Below, in pieces: positions 24,609-35,802 of a stretch of DNA of 64,000 bases. The notes below the pieces were generated by a model that searched no databases, was not told the DNA's origin, and was given only the letters and a program-made list of their open reading frames with translations. The position numbers and the translations under genes were made by a program. Numbering within the stretch: position 1 is the first letter of the stretch; every line of letters starts with the position of its first letter. This stretch comes from Galeruca laticollis (taxonomy: Eukaryota > Arthropoda > Insecta > Coleoptera > Chrysomelidae): positions 76,423,262-76,487,261 of the forward strand of contig OY998180.1 of assembly GCA_963921935.1 (NCBI GenBank), read 5' to 3'.

Positions 24609-24644
<36 letters not shown>
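24609..24644. repeat. (TA)n microsatellite
   Basis: Eighteen uninterrupted TA units. Confidence 0.95.
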
Positions 24645-24647
<3 letters not shown>

Positions 24648-24664
24648 CCGTACTTCCCTTTATT

Positions 24665-25198
24665 CCTCTAATGAAGCCTTCGTGACAGGAAAGTATATAC
24701 TATGTATGTCAGATGCCTTTATGGACATGCTACTGTTAATTCATACTTTCACAAAATTAAAATGTTTACCACAGAATCATGCGTCTGTAACGGGAGTTTC
24801 GATGATCTCAATCATTGGATGTTTAACTGTGGATATAATAGAGAAGCCACCAAATACTTACTCAACTCCTTATCAGCTAAGTTGCTTTTCCCCAAAATAT
24901 AGTTTCTCTCTTGTACATAAGCTCTCGCAAAACTATCATAAAAAGTATTTTATAGAATTAGTCAAACGCACCAAAAGAAAAATATAGTATTGTAATATTT
25001 TTCCTTTTAATTGTATGAATGCATATATCAACATAGCATGAATGATATAGATTTGGTTCCTTCTGTTTGTTCTTTTGTAGCAAGTATCCTTTATCCGTTA
25101 CCTTTTATGTATGTCTTAACAAAGTCTCTATGACGGGCACCTTAGCGCGAAGATAGTATCTGTGTTTATCCTACTTGTTTTTCTTCTTCTTTTGCAGT
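24665..25198 (+). mobile_element. LINE 3' end, copy 2
   Basis: Colinear with 3752-4290. Frame 24702-24902 encodes the C-terminal cysteine/histidine knot (CVCNG...DLNHWMFNC) of a LINE polyprotein after a KIKMFTTES lead-in. It ends directly before the ORF1 remnant of a different LINE. Confidence 0.7.
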
Positions 25199-25384
25199 AA
25201 AAATTCCAGTTCAACTTCTTATTAGTCACGAATAAAGAGACAATTAAGAACACAACAAAAATTGAACCTTAATTTGATATTTTATTTCATTAGTAGGTAC
25301 AAAGTATTTTGCCAGATCCGTATTAACGTAAACTTAAATGGATACTTAATAATGGATGACAATATGTCTTAAAAAGGGTTTACG

Positions 25385-26606
25385 ACCACAAATAACACAA
25401 CTGAACAACTCAAAACATACTATTGGGTTGCAAACCAATCAACCAAAACAAACAATTTTCCATCCAGTCAAGCTATCCTATTCGATGCAATCGAGAACAC
25501 TAGGCTAGAAGACTATCTCAGGGCTATAAGTCAAACAATACAACCAAACAAAATAATTCTTTATTCAAAACTGTCAGAATAAGTATATATTTCGTGAGTG
25601 AAAATTTAGTAAACGCACTCATTAACATTCACGGTGAAATCCAAATAAACCAACAAATACTACAGGCACGTCGACTGGTCATTCCCAGCCAAAGATTATT
25701 ATTATCCAATGTCTGTCTCTCTATGCTCCACTGAGTCCTTGAACCTGAAATAAAAAAGCTAGTGGTTAATCCTCTTACACTCTTATTCTTCTTACAAATA
25801 GGCATATCAGATGCAGTATTTTAGCACATCTTAAGTTTTAGAAGACAAATATTTATATCTCCATTGAATAACCAATTTCTTCCTGATTCATTTTTAATCA
25901 CATACGAACAAACCTATTATAGGAAATTTTTGTTCATTGATAATCAAGAATGCTTACAGTGCAAACAAACAACTCACACAATAAAAATCTGCCCAAATAG
26001 TACAATCGCTTCACTGCCCTTCAATCCAACAACCGAAGCCTTACCAGAAAATCCAGACGACAATCAATAGAGGAAGCATCCAATAACATTTCACAACATC
26101 AATCAGATCAATGAAATAACCAAAGTGCAGGACAAATTTCCGAACCCCAAACATTAAATACCCAAGTAGCTAAACGCATTAAAAATAGTAGACAGAACAC
26201 CAACAGTCAAAATAAATCAAATTGAAATAACTAAACCACAAAATAAAATAACTTCAGCAGAACTTTCCCCATCACCTACAACATCTGAATACTCCCCTTC
26301 ATTTGCAACACCAAGAAATAAAGAAAGAGAAAGTAAACCGATACAGATATTAATTATCCTTTAACCTAAGGAGACCGTATAGATGATTTTTTTGAAAATT
26401 TCGAAAGATGTACAGACCCTCTCAGTATTGTGAAAACGTACACTGAAGAAATAACAGAAGTCGCAGACCTACTCACCACAATGTATTCTGATTTAAAGGA
26501 TAGAAAAATAAGGGCCAGATGCACTCGAATTAGAAACAAAATTTTCAGGCAGATGAACCCTGAATACCAAACAGTACTGGATAGCGATACATCTATGGAA
26601 GACTAA
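25385..26606 (+). pseudogene. Jockey-like LINE ORF1, decayed
   Basis: Read across frames: LEDYLRAISQTIQPNKI, GEIQINQQILQARRLVIPS, an ILSFRRQIFIYPPLN segment and a CX2CX4HX4C knuckle ECLQCKQTTHTIKICPN (frame 25864-26070). Later frames give DDFFENFERCTDPLSIVKTY and a basic tail. The order matches the nucleic-acid-binding ORF1 of Jockey-like insect LINEs; the same protein occurs at 48400-49171 (minus) and 63180-63960. Several stops and shifts. Ends six bases before ORF2. Confidence 0.75.
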
Positions 26607-26611
26607 TAATC

Positions 26612-27065
26612 TTGTTTACCTTTAATTCCTTAATTCAGTGGAATATAAATTGGGACGATAGCCATCTTGAAAACTTACAATTATTAATTCCAAAATACAA
26701 ACGCATGTTAATATGTCAACAGGAAACAAATTTTAAAAACAATAGAATCTATAATCTAAAAAATTACAATGATTTAGTTAAAAATCGAGAAAACACAAGA
26801 ATATTCAGCGGAGGAGCGGCAACATCTATTGGAAACACATTAGATGCAACACCAGTTCATCCAAAAACAAAAAATGCATGCAGTAACCAACAATCAGAAA
26901 AGAACGACTATATCGTACATACTGATTTGAAAGCATATTATAAGAGCAAAATCCAGGAAAAATGGCATGAAGTAGCCAGACACAACCAATACAAATCCTA
27001 CATAGACAGCAGGGACTCCAAAATATTAAGTAGAAGTGAACAAGTTTTCCAATCGGCCATACGAG
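26612..27065 (+). pseudogene. Jockey-like LINE ORF2: endonuclease start joined to RNase H end
   Basis: Begins with LIQWNINWDDSHLENLQLLI and MLICQQETNFKNN, the start of an APE-type endonuclease. After about 70 residues it jumps (near SGGAATSI) to HTDLKAYYKSKIQEKWHEV, a segment normally found after the RNase H domain, so the RT was deleted. The ORF runs into the ERV2 LTR at 27066 and its continuation resumes at 34465. Confidence 0.75.
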
Positions 27066-27270
27066 AGTTATGTGAAGCCACTCTGCATATTATATAATAT
27101 CATATCATGTATCATATTCATTAGTTGTCAGCATTTAATTATAAACTAACTTGGTACTGTTCTCACATTTTTATCGACATTCTGTTTGTAACTCTGTAAC
27201 AATAAAGTTGTATTTTCAAATTAAAATTAAACTTTTTAAAAAGATATTTCGTGAACAAAATATCCTAACT
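27066..27270 (+). repeat. ERV2 5' LTR
   Basis: AGTTATGTG...CCTAACT, 205 bp. Contains AATAAAG (near 27200), a likely polyadenylation signal, shared with the 3' LTR. Confidence 0.9.
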
Positions 27271-27288
27271 GGCGCATTCAGTAGGATA
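27270..27288 (+). promoter_or_regulatory. ERV2 primer-binding site
   Basis: TGGCGCATTCAGTAGGATA; its first T is also the last base of the LTR. One or two changes from the ERV1 PBS. Confidence 0.8.
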
Positions 27289-27432
27289 TAGTCGTAGTTC
27301 GGTATTTTCGGGAAGTCACGGCATCGAGACCAGTTCTGTGAAAAGACTCAGCGTGAGTTTCAACTCTTAGACGACAACCTACACCATCCAGAGGCAAACA
27401 GGATCACGTAGGGAGAACTTCAAGAAGTACCT

Positions 27433-27441
27433 GTAAGTACC
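27433..27441 (+). promoter_or_regulatory. ERV2 candidate splice donor
   Basis: GTAAGTACC after TACCT matches the consensus donor very well and lies between PBS and gag, as needed for a spliced env RNA. Confidence 0.5.
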
Positions 27442-27567
27442 GAGTTTTCCTATTACACCTTCCTAATTTTAAGATAGGTAAAATATTTCCCGATTGGAAA
27501 TATACTTTACTTTTTAATTATAGTACATTAGTAGAAAATATATACATATATAGTTGTCAATTTATTA

Positions 27568-28900
27568 ATGAACGATTCTGATACAAATATGGAAGAATTG
27601 ATTTCATGTTTCAATAATTCATTAAATTTAGAAGAAAACGTTAGTGGTAGTAATATTAACCCAAACAATATGGCTAATAATAATGAACAAATTAACATTC
27701 AAATGTTGAAATTAACAGTAGACTTAATTTTACCTTATGGCGGCAATAATTTATAGAGAATTGCCAATTTCTTATAGATACATATAGTAATGTAGGTAAT
27801 GTAGTTATTAATAATTATATTTTACGAGCAATTCGTTCTAAATTAGTAGGAAGAGCTAATCTTTTAGTTGGTTGTAGAACCGAGCTAGATAATTGGAATT
27901 TATTAAAAGATGCATTAGAACAATGTTTTGACGATAAGAGATCTCTAGAATGTTTGTAGCATGACCTCTTAATGGGCCATCCTTTTAAAAACGAATCAAC
28001 ATTAGATTTTGCTAGACTACAAGTGTTATAAAGCCACCTGTTTCAAAGAATTAATAGTTTTTCAGTAACAGAAATGCCTGTTAATACTAAAGAAATATAT
28101 CGTAGACAATATGACCAAATGGCTTTGAAAACGCTTATTAAAAATTTAACCGGTTTGCTACAACAAACAATTAGAATTAAGAATCCAGCTTCAATCGAAA
28201 CCGCTATTACATTCATTGTAGAAGAAGACAATTTTAATTACTCTCAAAATAATTTTAAATTTAAAAATAATTCGAAAACTAACTTAAACTCGGAAATTAT
28301 AACAGACAAGTATCAAATAATCATAACCATCATTCGAGTTATACTGGCAATCCAAATCAATTGCCCACACAACAATTCCAACAAACACCTCAAACTAATT
28401 CTAACTACCGAAATCAAAATCAAATACAAAACTCAAATAATCTGAACCAAATTAATAATTACAAAAACCACAACCAGTTTCCTAGTCAACCAATTCCAGT
28501 TCAACCTCGACAAATGACTAGAAATTATCCAACCAATAGACAAGTTTATGGACAACCAAAAAATGTTTTTGCACCTACTGGTAAAGCTCCAGAAAATAGA
28601 CCAGAACCAATGTCAATAAACTCGAGAAACACTTTTAAGCCTAATCAACCAAATAACTATTTTAGATCCCCTAATCCCAGAAATTTTATTTCGCAAGAAT
28701 TGCATCAAATTCAAACCGAAACAAACCCACTTGATTCGAACATTAATTACCCAGACCTCGAGTTAAATCCTTACGACGTCGAAAATCTAACTCATGACAT
28801 TGATCCCGATTACATAGATCCCGTCATCTATAATGACGACTCTGTAAATAATAATGATACAAATTTCCGGATTACGAGCCAGGAAACCAATTTAACGTGA
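27568..28900 (+). pseudogene. gag: ERV2 gag, heavily broken
   Basis: Starts MNDSDTNMEELISCFNNSLN and is colinear with ERV1 gag (both have an acidic start then a capsid region with NYILRAI and GRA). The first frame ends at 27756; other frames carry LVGRANLLVGCRTELDNW, a frame at 28074 with KEIYRRQYDQMALKTLIKNL, and 28361-28900 with the Asn/Gln/Pro-rich tail. At least three shifts plus several stops. The final ATGA (28897) overlaps pol. Confidence 0.75.
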
Positions 28901-31900
28901 ACGAAGTATTTTCTGATTATAATAGCACTGAATTACCATATATAAAAATCTATAATCCTCCAATTAAACTCCTAGTAGATACTGGTAGTATGCAATCGAT
29001 ATTAGATCCTATCATCGCAGAAAAATTTTTCCCTAATACTATTTTTCAAGAAACAACTAGAATTACAACAGCAGTAGGTCATAAAGACGTAAAATTCAAA
29101 GCAGAAATTCCAGCTTTCTCTGAATTTAAATCACCCTGTACAATACCATTTATCTTGCTTAAATTTCACAATTATTTTGACGGCCTCATTGGCTTGAACG
29201 TAATTAAAAAACTTAAATTATGTGTTGATTTTGAAAATAATATTCTAAAAAATAATAATACTCAAATTTCAATTTTCTACGATTTTAATAAAGAAGATTT
29301 CAAAATTTCCGTCGATTCTCACGAAATAGCTGCCGTAAGAATCCCAGTCAGCTGTTACACCGGTGAAGTCATAGTACCCAGTCAAGAAATAGATAACCTT
29401 TATTTCCCGGAAACTATTACTATTGCAGAAAACGGTTTTGCTAAAACTGAAATAATAAACCGCAGTGGTAAACGTGTTGAAATTGTAATAAAAGAACGAC
29501 TGAAAGTAATACCTTTTACAAATACATTAAAACAAAATTTCAACTTTTATTATACAGAGGATATTTTACAACATAGCTATTCACAAAATTCTGATGAAAA
29601 TATTCGAAACTTTATTAGAACTGAACACTTGAACGCAGAAGAAAAAAAGCTATACTTGAATTATGCAACGACTTCAAAGACATATTTCACAAAGACAAAG
29701 ACAAACTAACTTTTACGAACGGAGTAAAACATGAAATAAAAACATTTGACGAAATACCCGTTCACGCCAAATCTTACCGCTATCCTTTTATACACAAAGA
29801 CGAGGTTCAGCGACAAATAATGAAAATGTTAGATGACGGAATAATTAGACCGAGTTCCTCCCTATGGCGCAAACCAATTTGGATGGTCCCAACGAAAACA
29901 GATTCCAGCAACAAACAAAAGTGGAGAATCGTCATCGATTACAGAAAAGTGAATGAAAAAACCTTAGAAGACCGATACCATGTCCCACGAATAGAAGATG
30001 TACTAGATCGACTAGGCAGATGCCATTACTCCTCAACCATAGACCTAGCAACGGGCTTCCATCAAATTCAGATGCATAAAAACTCTATAGCGAAAACAGC
30101 CTTCAGCGTAGAAAACGGGCATTATGAATATCTACGTATGCCATTCGGACTCAGAAATTCCCCTGCCACCTTTCAGCGTGTCATGGACAACGTGTTAAAA
30201 GATCTCCAAGGAAAAATCTGCATGGTGTACATGGACGATATAATAATTTTCAGTTCAAATCTAGAAGAACACATAGCTAACCTAAAATTACTCTTTCGAA
30301 GACTTAGGGAAACTAATTTAAAAGTTCAACTAGATAAATCGGAGTTTCTCCGAAAAGAAGTTGAGTTTTTGGATCATATCATCACACCCGAAGGCGTTAA
30401 ACCCAACCCAAAGAAAATAGAAGCCATAAAACTATTTCCTCTACCAAAAACTTCCAAAGAAATAAAATCATTTCTCGGTCTATTAGGCTATTATAGAAAA
30501 TTTATTAAGAACTTTGCGAAAATAACGAAACCTTCTACTAAATGCCTGAAAAAAGGAGAAAAAGTTCTCCCGAATTCATTGAAACATCCGAACTTTGTAA
30601 AAATTTATTAACAAATGATCCCATCCTACAATTTCCTGACTTCGAAAAACCATTTAATGTTACCACAAATGCTTCCAATTTTGCTTTAGGCGCCGTGCTA
30701 AGCCAAGGACCAATCGGTAACGATCTACCAATTGCCTACGCGTCACGTACACTCAACTCCACCGAAGTTAATTATAGTACGATAGAGAAAGAACTTTTAG
30801 CGATAACTTGGGCCGTAAAACATATTCGACCATACATTTATGGACGCAAAATAAAATTAATTACTGATCACAAACCCCTTAGATGGCTTTTCAATCTAAA
30901 AGAGCCCAACTCGAATTTCATAAGATGGCGACTTCTACTGGAAGAATATGATTTTGACATCCACTACAAGCCCGGATCACAAAATTCCAATGCTGATGCC
31001 TTGAGCCGAATAGAAATCAACGCAATGGATATTGAGAACGACTCTATCTTGGGAAATCCAGGAGATATAGATGAAATAATAGGAACCCTTACAGACGAAA
31101 ATAACACCGACGAACAAAATTCAGCTGAACAAGAAATTATAGACGAACTGGAAAAACTGTTAAATTCAAACAACAAAATACCTAGCGAAACAGACGATAA
31201 CGAAACTATACATTCAGCCCAAGAAAACCCTATATTAAGCATACCATACAGCGAAAATATAACCAACTCTTACAACAATCAATTAATAATTAAACAAAAT
31301 GGAAATAAGTCTTTTAATATTACTAAGGAAACCCCATTTGATACTAAAACGCGTATTTCAGTTAATTTTACAAATGATTTCGAAAAAGAACTCATACACG
31401 TATTCAAAAATTTCATGGACCCGAAAAAACTCTATTGCATACATATCATAGAGCCCGCGATCGAATTAATCCCAATACTAATTACTATACTTCAAAAAAC
31501 CTTCAAAATCACGCATTCAAATTAGCAGTTTCAAGGAAATTTGTTAGAGATGTAGAAAACGTCGAAGAACGCAAGCAAATTATGCAGTATCATCACGAAA
31601 CTAAAACATGCCATAGAGGAATCAACGAAACTATCGAAGCTTTAAAATTAAAATATTACTGGCCCGACATGAAAAATGACGTCACCCGGTATATAAACGC
31701 ATGCGACGTTTGTCAACAAGCAAAGTACGACAGACATCTCCCGGTCATTAAATATGCACTTACTCTCACCCCATCTTAACCATTTGAGATGATCCACATC
31801 GATGTATTTCAAATAATGAAAACAAAATTCTTAACATTTTTGGACTCATTCTCCAAATATGGTCAAGCTTATTACATAGAATCAGTAAACGCAATATCTA

Positions 31901-32565
31901 TAATCGAAGGTCTATCTCATTTTATAACTCATTTTGGCGTACCTTCAGCAATAACCTGCGACAGCGGAACCGAATTCCATTGCCAACTGTTACAAGAATT
32001 CTGTAAGTTACATAAAATCAAACTACACTTTACTACGCCGAGAAACTCTAATAGTAATAGTCTTGTAGAAAGATTTCATTTATTGCTATTAGAAAACGCC
32101 CGTGTTATTCATCTTCAAAATTCAAATATGTCTCCGAAACAAATTATTCAAATTTCCGTGCTAGGATATCATTCTTCTGTACAATCAGTTACTAAATGTA
32201 AACCTTTTGATATAATCTTAGGAGATACTAAGGCACTCGACCCTTTCGATCTCACCGAAGAAAATATTATTAATGATTTTTTAGAAAATAGGCGTCAACG
32301 ACCTACTAATCTGTATCAATCAATAGCAGAAAGGTCATTGAAAGAAAAAGAAACAGTAATTTCAAAACGCAACGAAAGTCGCGAAGATCCAGTGAATTTC
32401 GAAGACAATCAGACCATATTTATTAAAAATCGTGAAGCCAAACGGAATAACATAAAACCTCGACACGTGAAATCTAAAGCAAAACGCGACTTAGGTTCAA
32501 AAATACGTTTGGATAAAAATAAGAAGATTCATAAATCTATTGTTAAGAAACCCAATAATAAATAA
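28897..32565 (+). pseudogene. pol: ERV2 pol: protease, RT, RNase H, integrase
   Basis: Protease motif LLVDTGSMQSILDP is in frame 28897-29709. RT (29820-30611) has IWMVPTKTDSSNKQKWRI, VIDYRKVNEK and an intact VYMDDIIIF. RNase H starts TTNASNFALG, where the first catalytic Asp is Asn; IEKELLAITWAVKHIRPYIYG and TDHKPL are kept. A long acidic spacer (31000-31300) precedes integrase. Integrase has the zinc region YHHETKTCHRG...CDVCQQ, an in-frame stop at 31777, then HIDVF, CDSGTEF and LVERFH. Shifts lie near 29665, 30590 and 31500. Confidence 0.9.
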
Positions 32566-34243
32566 ATCATTTCTTTACAAAATTATGATCAGAACGAAGT
32601 TAAACTTTATCCTTGCCCTATTTCTAATCCTAATACCAAACCCAATAAACTCTGACATTGAAATCCACGAATTAGATACCCCAATTATGCCAGTTGACTT
32701 AGGACCAGCAAAAATAATTGAAACCAAACATACATTTTTACAGTATATCGAAACAAACCAATTAATTTCTCAACTACAAAATATAGAATACTTTTATATT
32801 AGAATCGAACGACTCCTAAACACCACGAATTTAGGAAATAATAAAAATATGATAATCGATATATTCTCCCATGCTAAATACTTACTCAAAACAACTACAG
32901 AAAAATTAAATAACTTAACTCCTGTTAAACGTCAAAAACGCGGATTAATAAATGGAGTAGGAACCGTTAGTAAATGGCTATTTGGTACTTTAGACAATGA
33001 CGACGAGATGAAATATAATTCACAAATAGAAAAATTGTTTCAAAATCAAAATTCCATCAAACATCAATTAGAACTCCAAACATCCTTAAATCTCAACCTT
33101 ATTGACCACTACAACAAAACTGTTCTAAGTCTAAATAAAAACCAACTTTCGATAAGAATCAAACTAAAAGAATTGTCCACAGAACTAAGTAATTTTACAG
33201 AAGATATATATAACTACGTAAGATTTTCTAACGCTTTAGACCAAATCATTCTCAATTGCCAAAATCTCATTAATTTTCTAGATAATTTCGAAAACGCCAT
33301 TATGTTTGCTCATTCAGGAGTTTTACATACTTCAATAATTCCTATTAACGAACTACTAAAGCTAGTAGTCCATTTAGGAAATCTTTACGGAGAAAATAAA
33401 ATCCTTAAATTCAAAAATCCATTTCACTATTACGAATTAGCCGGTATACAAACTCTAATTGATAAAACTAATAGTATTTTCGCAATACATCTACCGATCT
33501 TAAAAATTGATAATTACCAAACTTTTCGCCTTATTAGCCTACCCTACCATAACTCCATAATCATTCCCGACAAATCCTGTTTGATACTCGGTACAAGCAG
33601 TCATCAATACGAAGACATCCCATGTCCGAAGTTGAACGACGTTTATCTATGCCAAAATCACGACGATATCAGTCCAGACTCTTGCATCATCCCAATTTTG
33701 AAAGTTGAAAAACCCACCTGTCGAGCAAGCTCCGCACTTTTGGCTCACCCGCTGATTGAAATAATTAACGACCAGTTTATCCTAGCCTCACCTTCAAGTG
33801 TGCCGATCAAGATTGAATCGAACTGTAACAAGAGACGCATTTTATTAGTCAAACAAAATACTCTATTCAAAATCCCCGCAGGATGTGAAATTAGGACCGA
33901 AAATTCTACATTTGGTAATATCCAAGAAATAACAGCAATAAATCCATTAATACTTCCAAAATTCGAATGGGAACTCACGAAAACAGAAAAATCCACAGAA
34001 GTACCCATAAAATTAGAAGCAATCGATCTCCAATCCATTAAAGAATTGAAACTCCAAGCTGAATTAACGAAGACAATACAAAATCAAGAAACACACCCCG
34101 CAGTATGGAATATTCCCGGCCTTCTATCACTCCTAATACTAGCTGCCGTAACTTATATACTCTGGAGATATTTAAAACTGAAGAAAGAAGCTAACCACCA
34201 ACCCCAACAAAACAACCCCTTTGACGGCGTTGTTCTATCTTAA
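32540..34243 (+). CDS. env: ERV2 envelope ORF, intact, 567 codons
   Basis: Uninterrupted frame overlapping the end of pol by 26 bases. The likelier start is the second ATG (32585), directly before a clean signal peptide (residues 16-38, LNFILALFLILIPNP). A furin-type RQKR at residues 131-134 is followed by GLINGVGTVSKWLFGT, the fusion-peptide region of the insect Env/baculovirus F family. The ectodomain has several N-glycosylation sites and about ten cysteines. A membrane span at residues ~526-545 and a short basic tail complete the type I fusion protein layout. The stop lies nine bases before the 3' LTR. Normally this is a class I-like fusion protein for cell entry; whether this copy is expressed is unknown. 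Confidence 0.85.
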   Translation: MLRNPIINKSFLYKIMIRTKLNFILALFLILIPNPINSDIEIHELDTPIMPVDLGPAKIIETKHTFLQYIETNQLISQLQNIEYFYIRIERLLNTTNLGNNKNMIIDIFSHAKYLLKTTTEKLNNLTPVKRQKRGLINGVGTVSKWLFGTLDNDDEMKYNSQIEKLFQNQNSIKHQLELQTSLNLNLIDHYNKTVLSLNKNQLSIRIKLKELSTELSNFTEDIYNYVRFSNALDQIILNCQNLINFLDNFENAIMFAHSGVLHTSIIPINELLKLVVHLGNLYGENKILKFKNPFHYYELAGIQTLIDKTNSIFAIHLPILKIDNYQTFRLISLPYHNSIIIPDKSCLILGTSSHQYEDIPCPKLNDVYLCQNHDDISPDSCIIPILKVEKPTCRASSALLAHPLIEIINDQFILASPSSVPIKIESNCNKRRILLVKQNTLFKIPAGCEIRTENSTFGNIQEITAINPLILPKFEWELTKTEKSTEVPIKLEAIDLQSIKELKLQAELTKTIQNQETHPAVWNIPGLLSLLILAAVTYILWRYLKLKKEANHQPQQNNPFDGVVLS

Positions 34244-34252
34244 GGAGGGAGG
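34242..34252 (+). promoter_or_regulatory. ERV2 polypurine tract
   Basis: AAGGAGGGAGG immediately before the 3' LTR, the expected primer for plus-strand DNA synthesis. Confidence 0.8.
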
Positions 34253-34464
34253 AGTTATGTGAAGCCAATCTGCATATTATATAATAATATCATATCATGT
34301 ATCATATTAATTTATTAGTTGTCAGCATTTAATTATAAACTAACTTGGTACTGTTCTCACATTTTTATCGACATTCTGTTTGTAACTCTGTAACAATAAA
34401 GATGTATTTTCAAATTAAAATTAAACTTTTTAAAAAGATATTTCGTGAACAAAATATCTTAACT
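34253..34464 (+). repeat. ERV2 3' LTR
   Basis: AGTTATGTG...CTTAACT, 212 bp. Differs from the 5' LTR by indels of 3 bp (extra ATA) and 4 bp and about four substitutions. Confidence 0.9.
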
Positions 34465-34785
34465 CGCATATCACACGTGACTACTTATTAGTGGATATGT
34501 GCGAAATGTGTAATAGTGAGTTAACCGTGAAACACGTGTTATGTGGGAAATACGACAATGAACGGATAAAGAATCAACTACCACAACCACTGAAGAAGCT
34601 ACTACAAGAAGACTAACATATAGAGAAACTTACAAACTATATAAAAGACTACAGATTAACCTGTAAAATATAGAAACTATAACTAATTTTTAATAAGCCC
34701 TCAAATCCTTATTAATTACTTAGTTACTAGTAAATTTACATCTCTCAACTCGCTAATAACCCTATGTGGTAGATGCGATAAGAAA
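34465..34785 (+). pseudogene. Tail of the Jockey-like LINE interrupted by ERV2
   Basis: Continues the frame broken at 27065: RISHVTTYLLVDMCEMCNSE, LTVKHVLCGKYDNER and a stop after LLQED. The CX2C...H...C knot is the usual C-terminus of these LINEs (same motif at 46801-47010 and 52753-53130). The 3' untranslated part runs to the CCTATGTGGTAGATGCG motif near 34761-34780. Confidence 0.8.
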
Positions 34786-35802
34786 GATCAACACTCTCTA
34801 TCCAACAAAAATAATAAGAAATGCAAATGAAATATACAAACACAGATTCAGTATTCATAATCAACCTCACAACTACTCCATTACTGAAAATGACATATTT
34901 TTAGAAATGGCAGCTGTTAGAAGAGATCAAAATGAATATAGGATCACCTGCTTTTCTTCAAATATGTCAATAGTGTCAATGTTTAGACTTATTCAGTGTC
35001 ACCAACTTACTATTTTTTTAGTAAATTCAATGTAGCCAACGTAAATTGTCACGCGATGGCGACTTGCATGCCACGGTCATTTTAGTAAATATTATCCATA
35101 ATGTCTAGCCATCCATTTTGTTTTCCTATATCCGTGACCTAATTAATATTGCTAACTGTTTTCAACATAACGTATATAGAATAACTGTCTTTGAATAACC
35201 TTAAAACGTCATCTCACCTTTTATTTAAATGAAACAAATCAAGAAATAAAGGTAAGAGATCAATTTTTATCTACACTGAAGAAGTTACAGACAATGCTGC
35301 TACCCAATCCGTTTATACCTAATCTCTAGCAGGACGGACGGATTGTTAATGAATTAATAGCTACAGATATATCCTTACTCACGTCACAATATATACTCTT
35401 TCGTTTGAACGAACGTAAATTCTAAGATTTAAATTTATATCTGGAAAATAAAGAGTGGATTCACGAAGATCGTAAAATAAGTAATAAAGCGAATTTAAAT
35501 TGCTCTTCAATTCATGAGCTATTAAAAGTATAGGATACCAGTTGTAGTATATCATAGCATTGAATTCTATAGTTTATAGTTACTTTACTGTGAAATGAAC
35601 GTAATAATGTGAACAAATGTAGATTTGTATTGTATAAATCTACAATAAATTGCTTTCGCGGTGGTTTGTTCCTAACATATCGATAATAGTAATAAAAATA
35701 TGTACTCAATGTATACAAAAGGTTTGCAGCCTTTTGCGTCCTATCATAAAAACTAGAACATAGACATAATGATATTCATTTTCAGAGAAAATAATAATAA
35801 TT
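34786..35802. other. No gene seen
   Basis: A short open frame at 34766-35035 has no recognisable motif. The rest is AT-rich non-coding DNA. Confidence 0.5.

Larger units (their letters stand above)
27066..34464 (+). mobile_element. Errantivirus-type endogenous retrovirus 2 (ERV2), both LTRs present
   Basis: 7.4 kb with LTRs of 205 and 212 bp starting AGTTATGTGAAGCC and ending TAACT, tRNA-Ser-like PBS, leader with splice donor, gag, pol, env and a polypurine tract. It sits inside a Jockey-like LINE remnant. Flanks ACGAG and CGCAT do not give a clear target duplication. The LTRs differ by about four substitutions plus 3- and 4-bp indels, so the insertion is fairly young, yet gag and pol carry many breaks while env is open throughout. 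Confidence 0.9.

Noticed and set aside
34766..35035. 89-codon plus-strand frame as a host gene
   Set aside because: Overlaps the 3' end of the LINE remnant and shows no motif or codon pattern.
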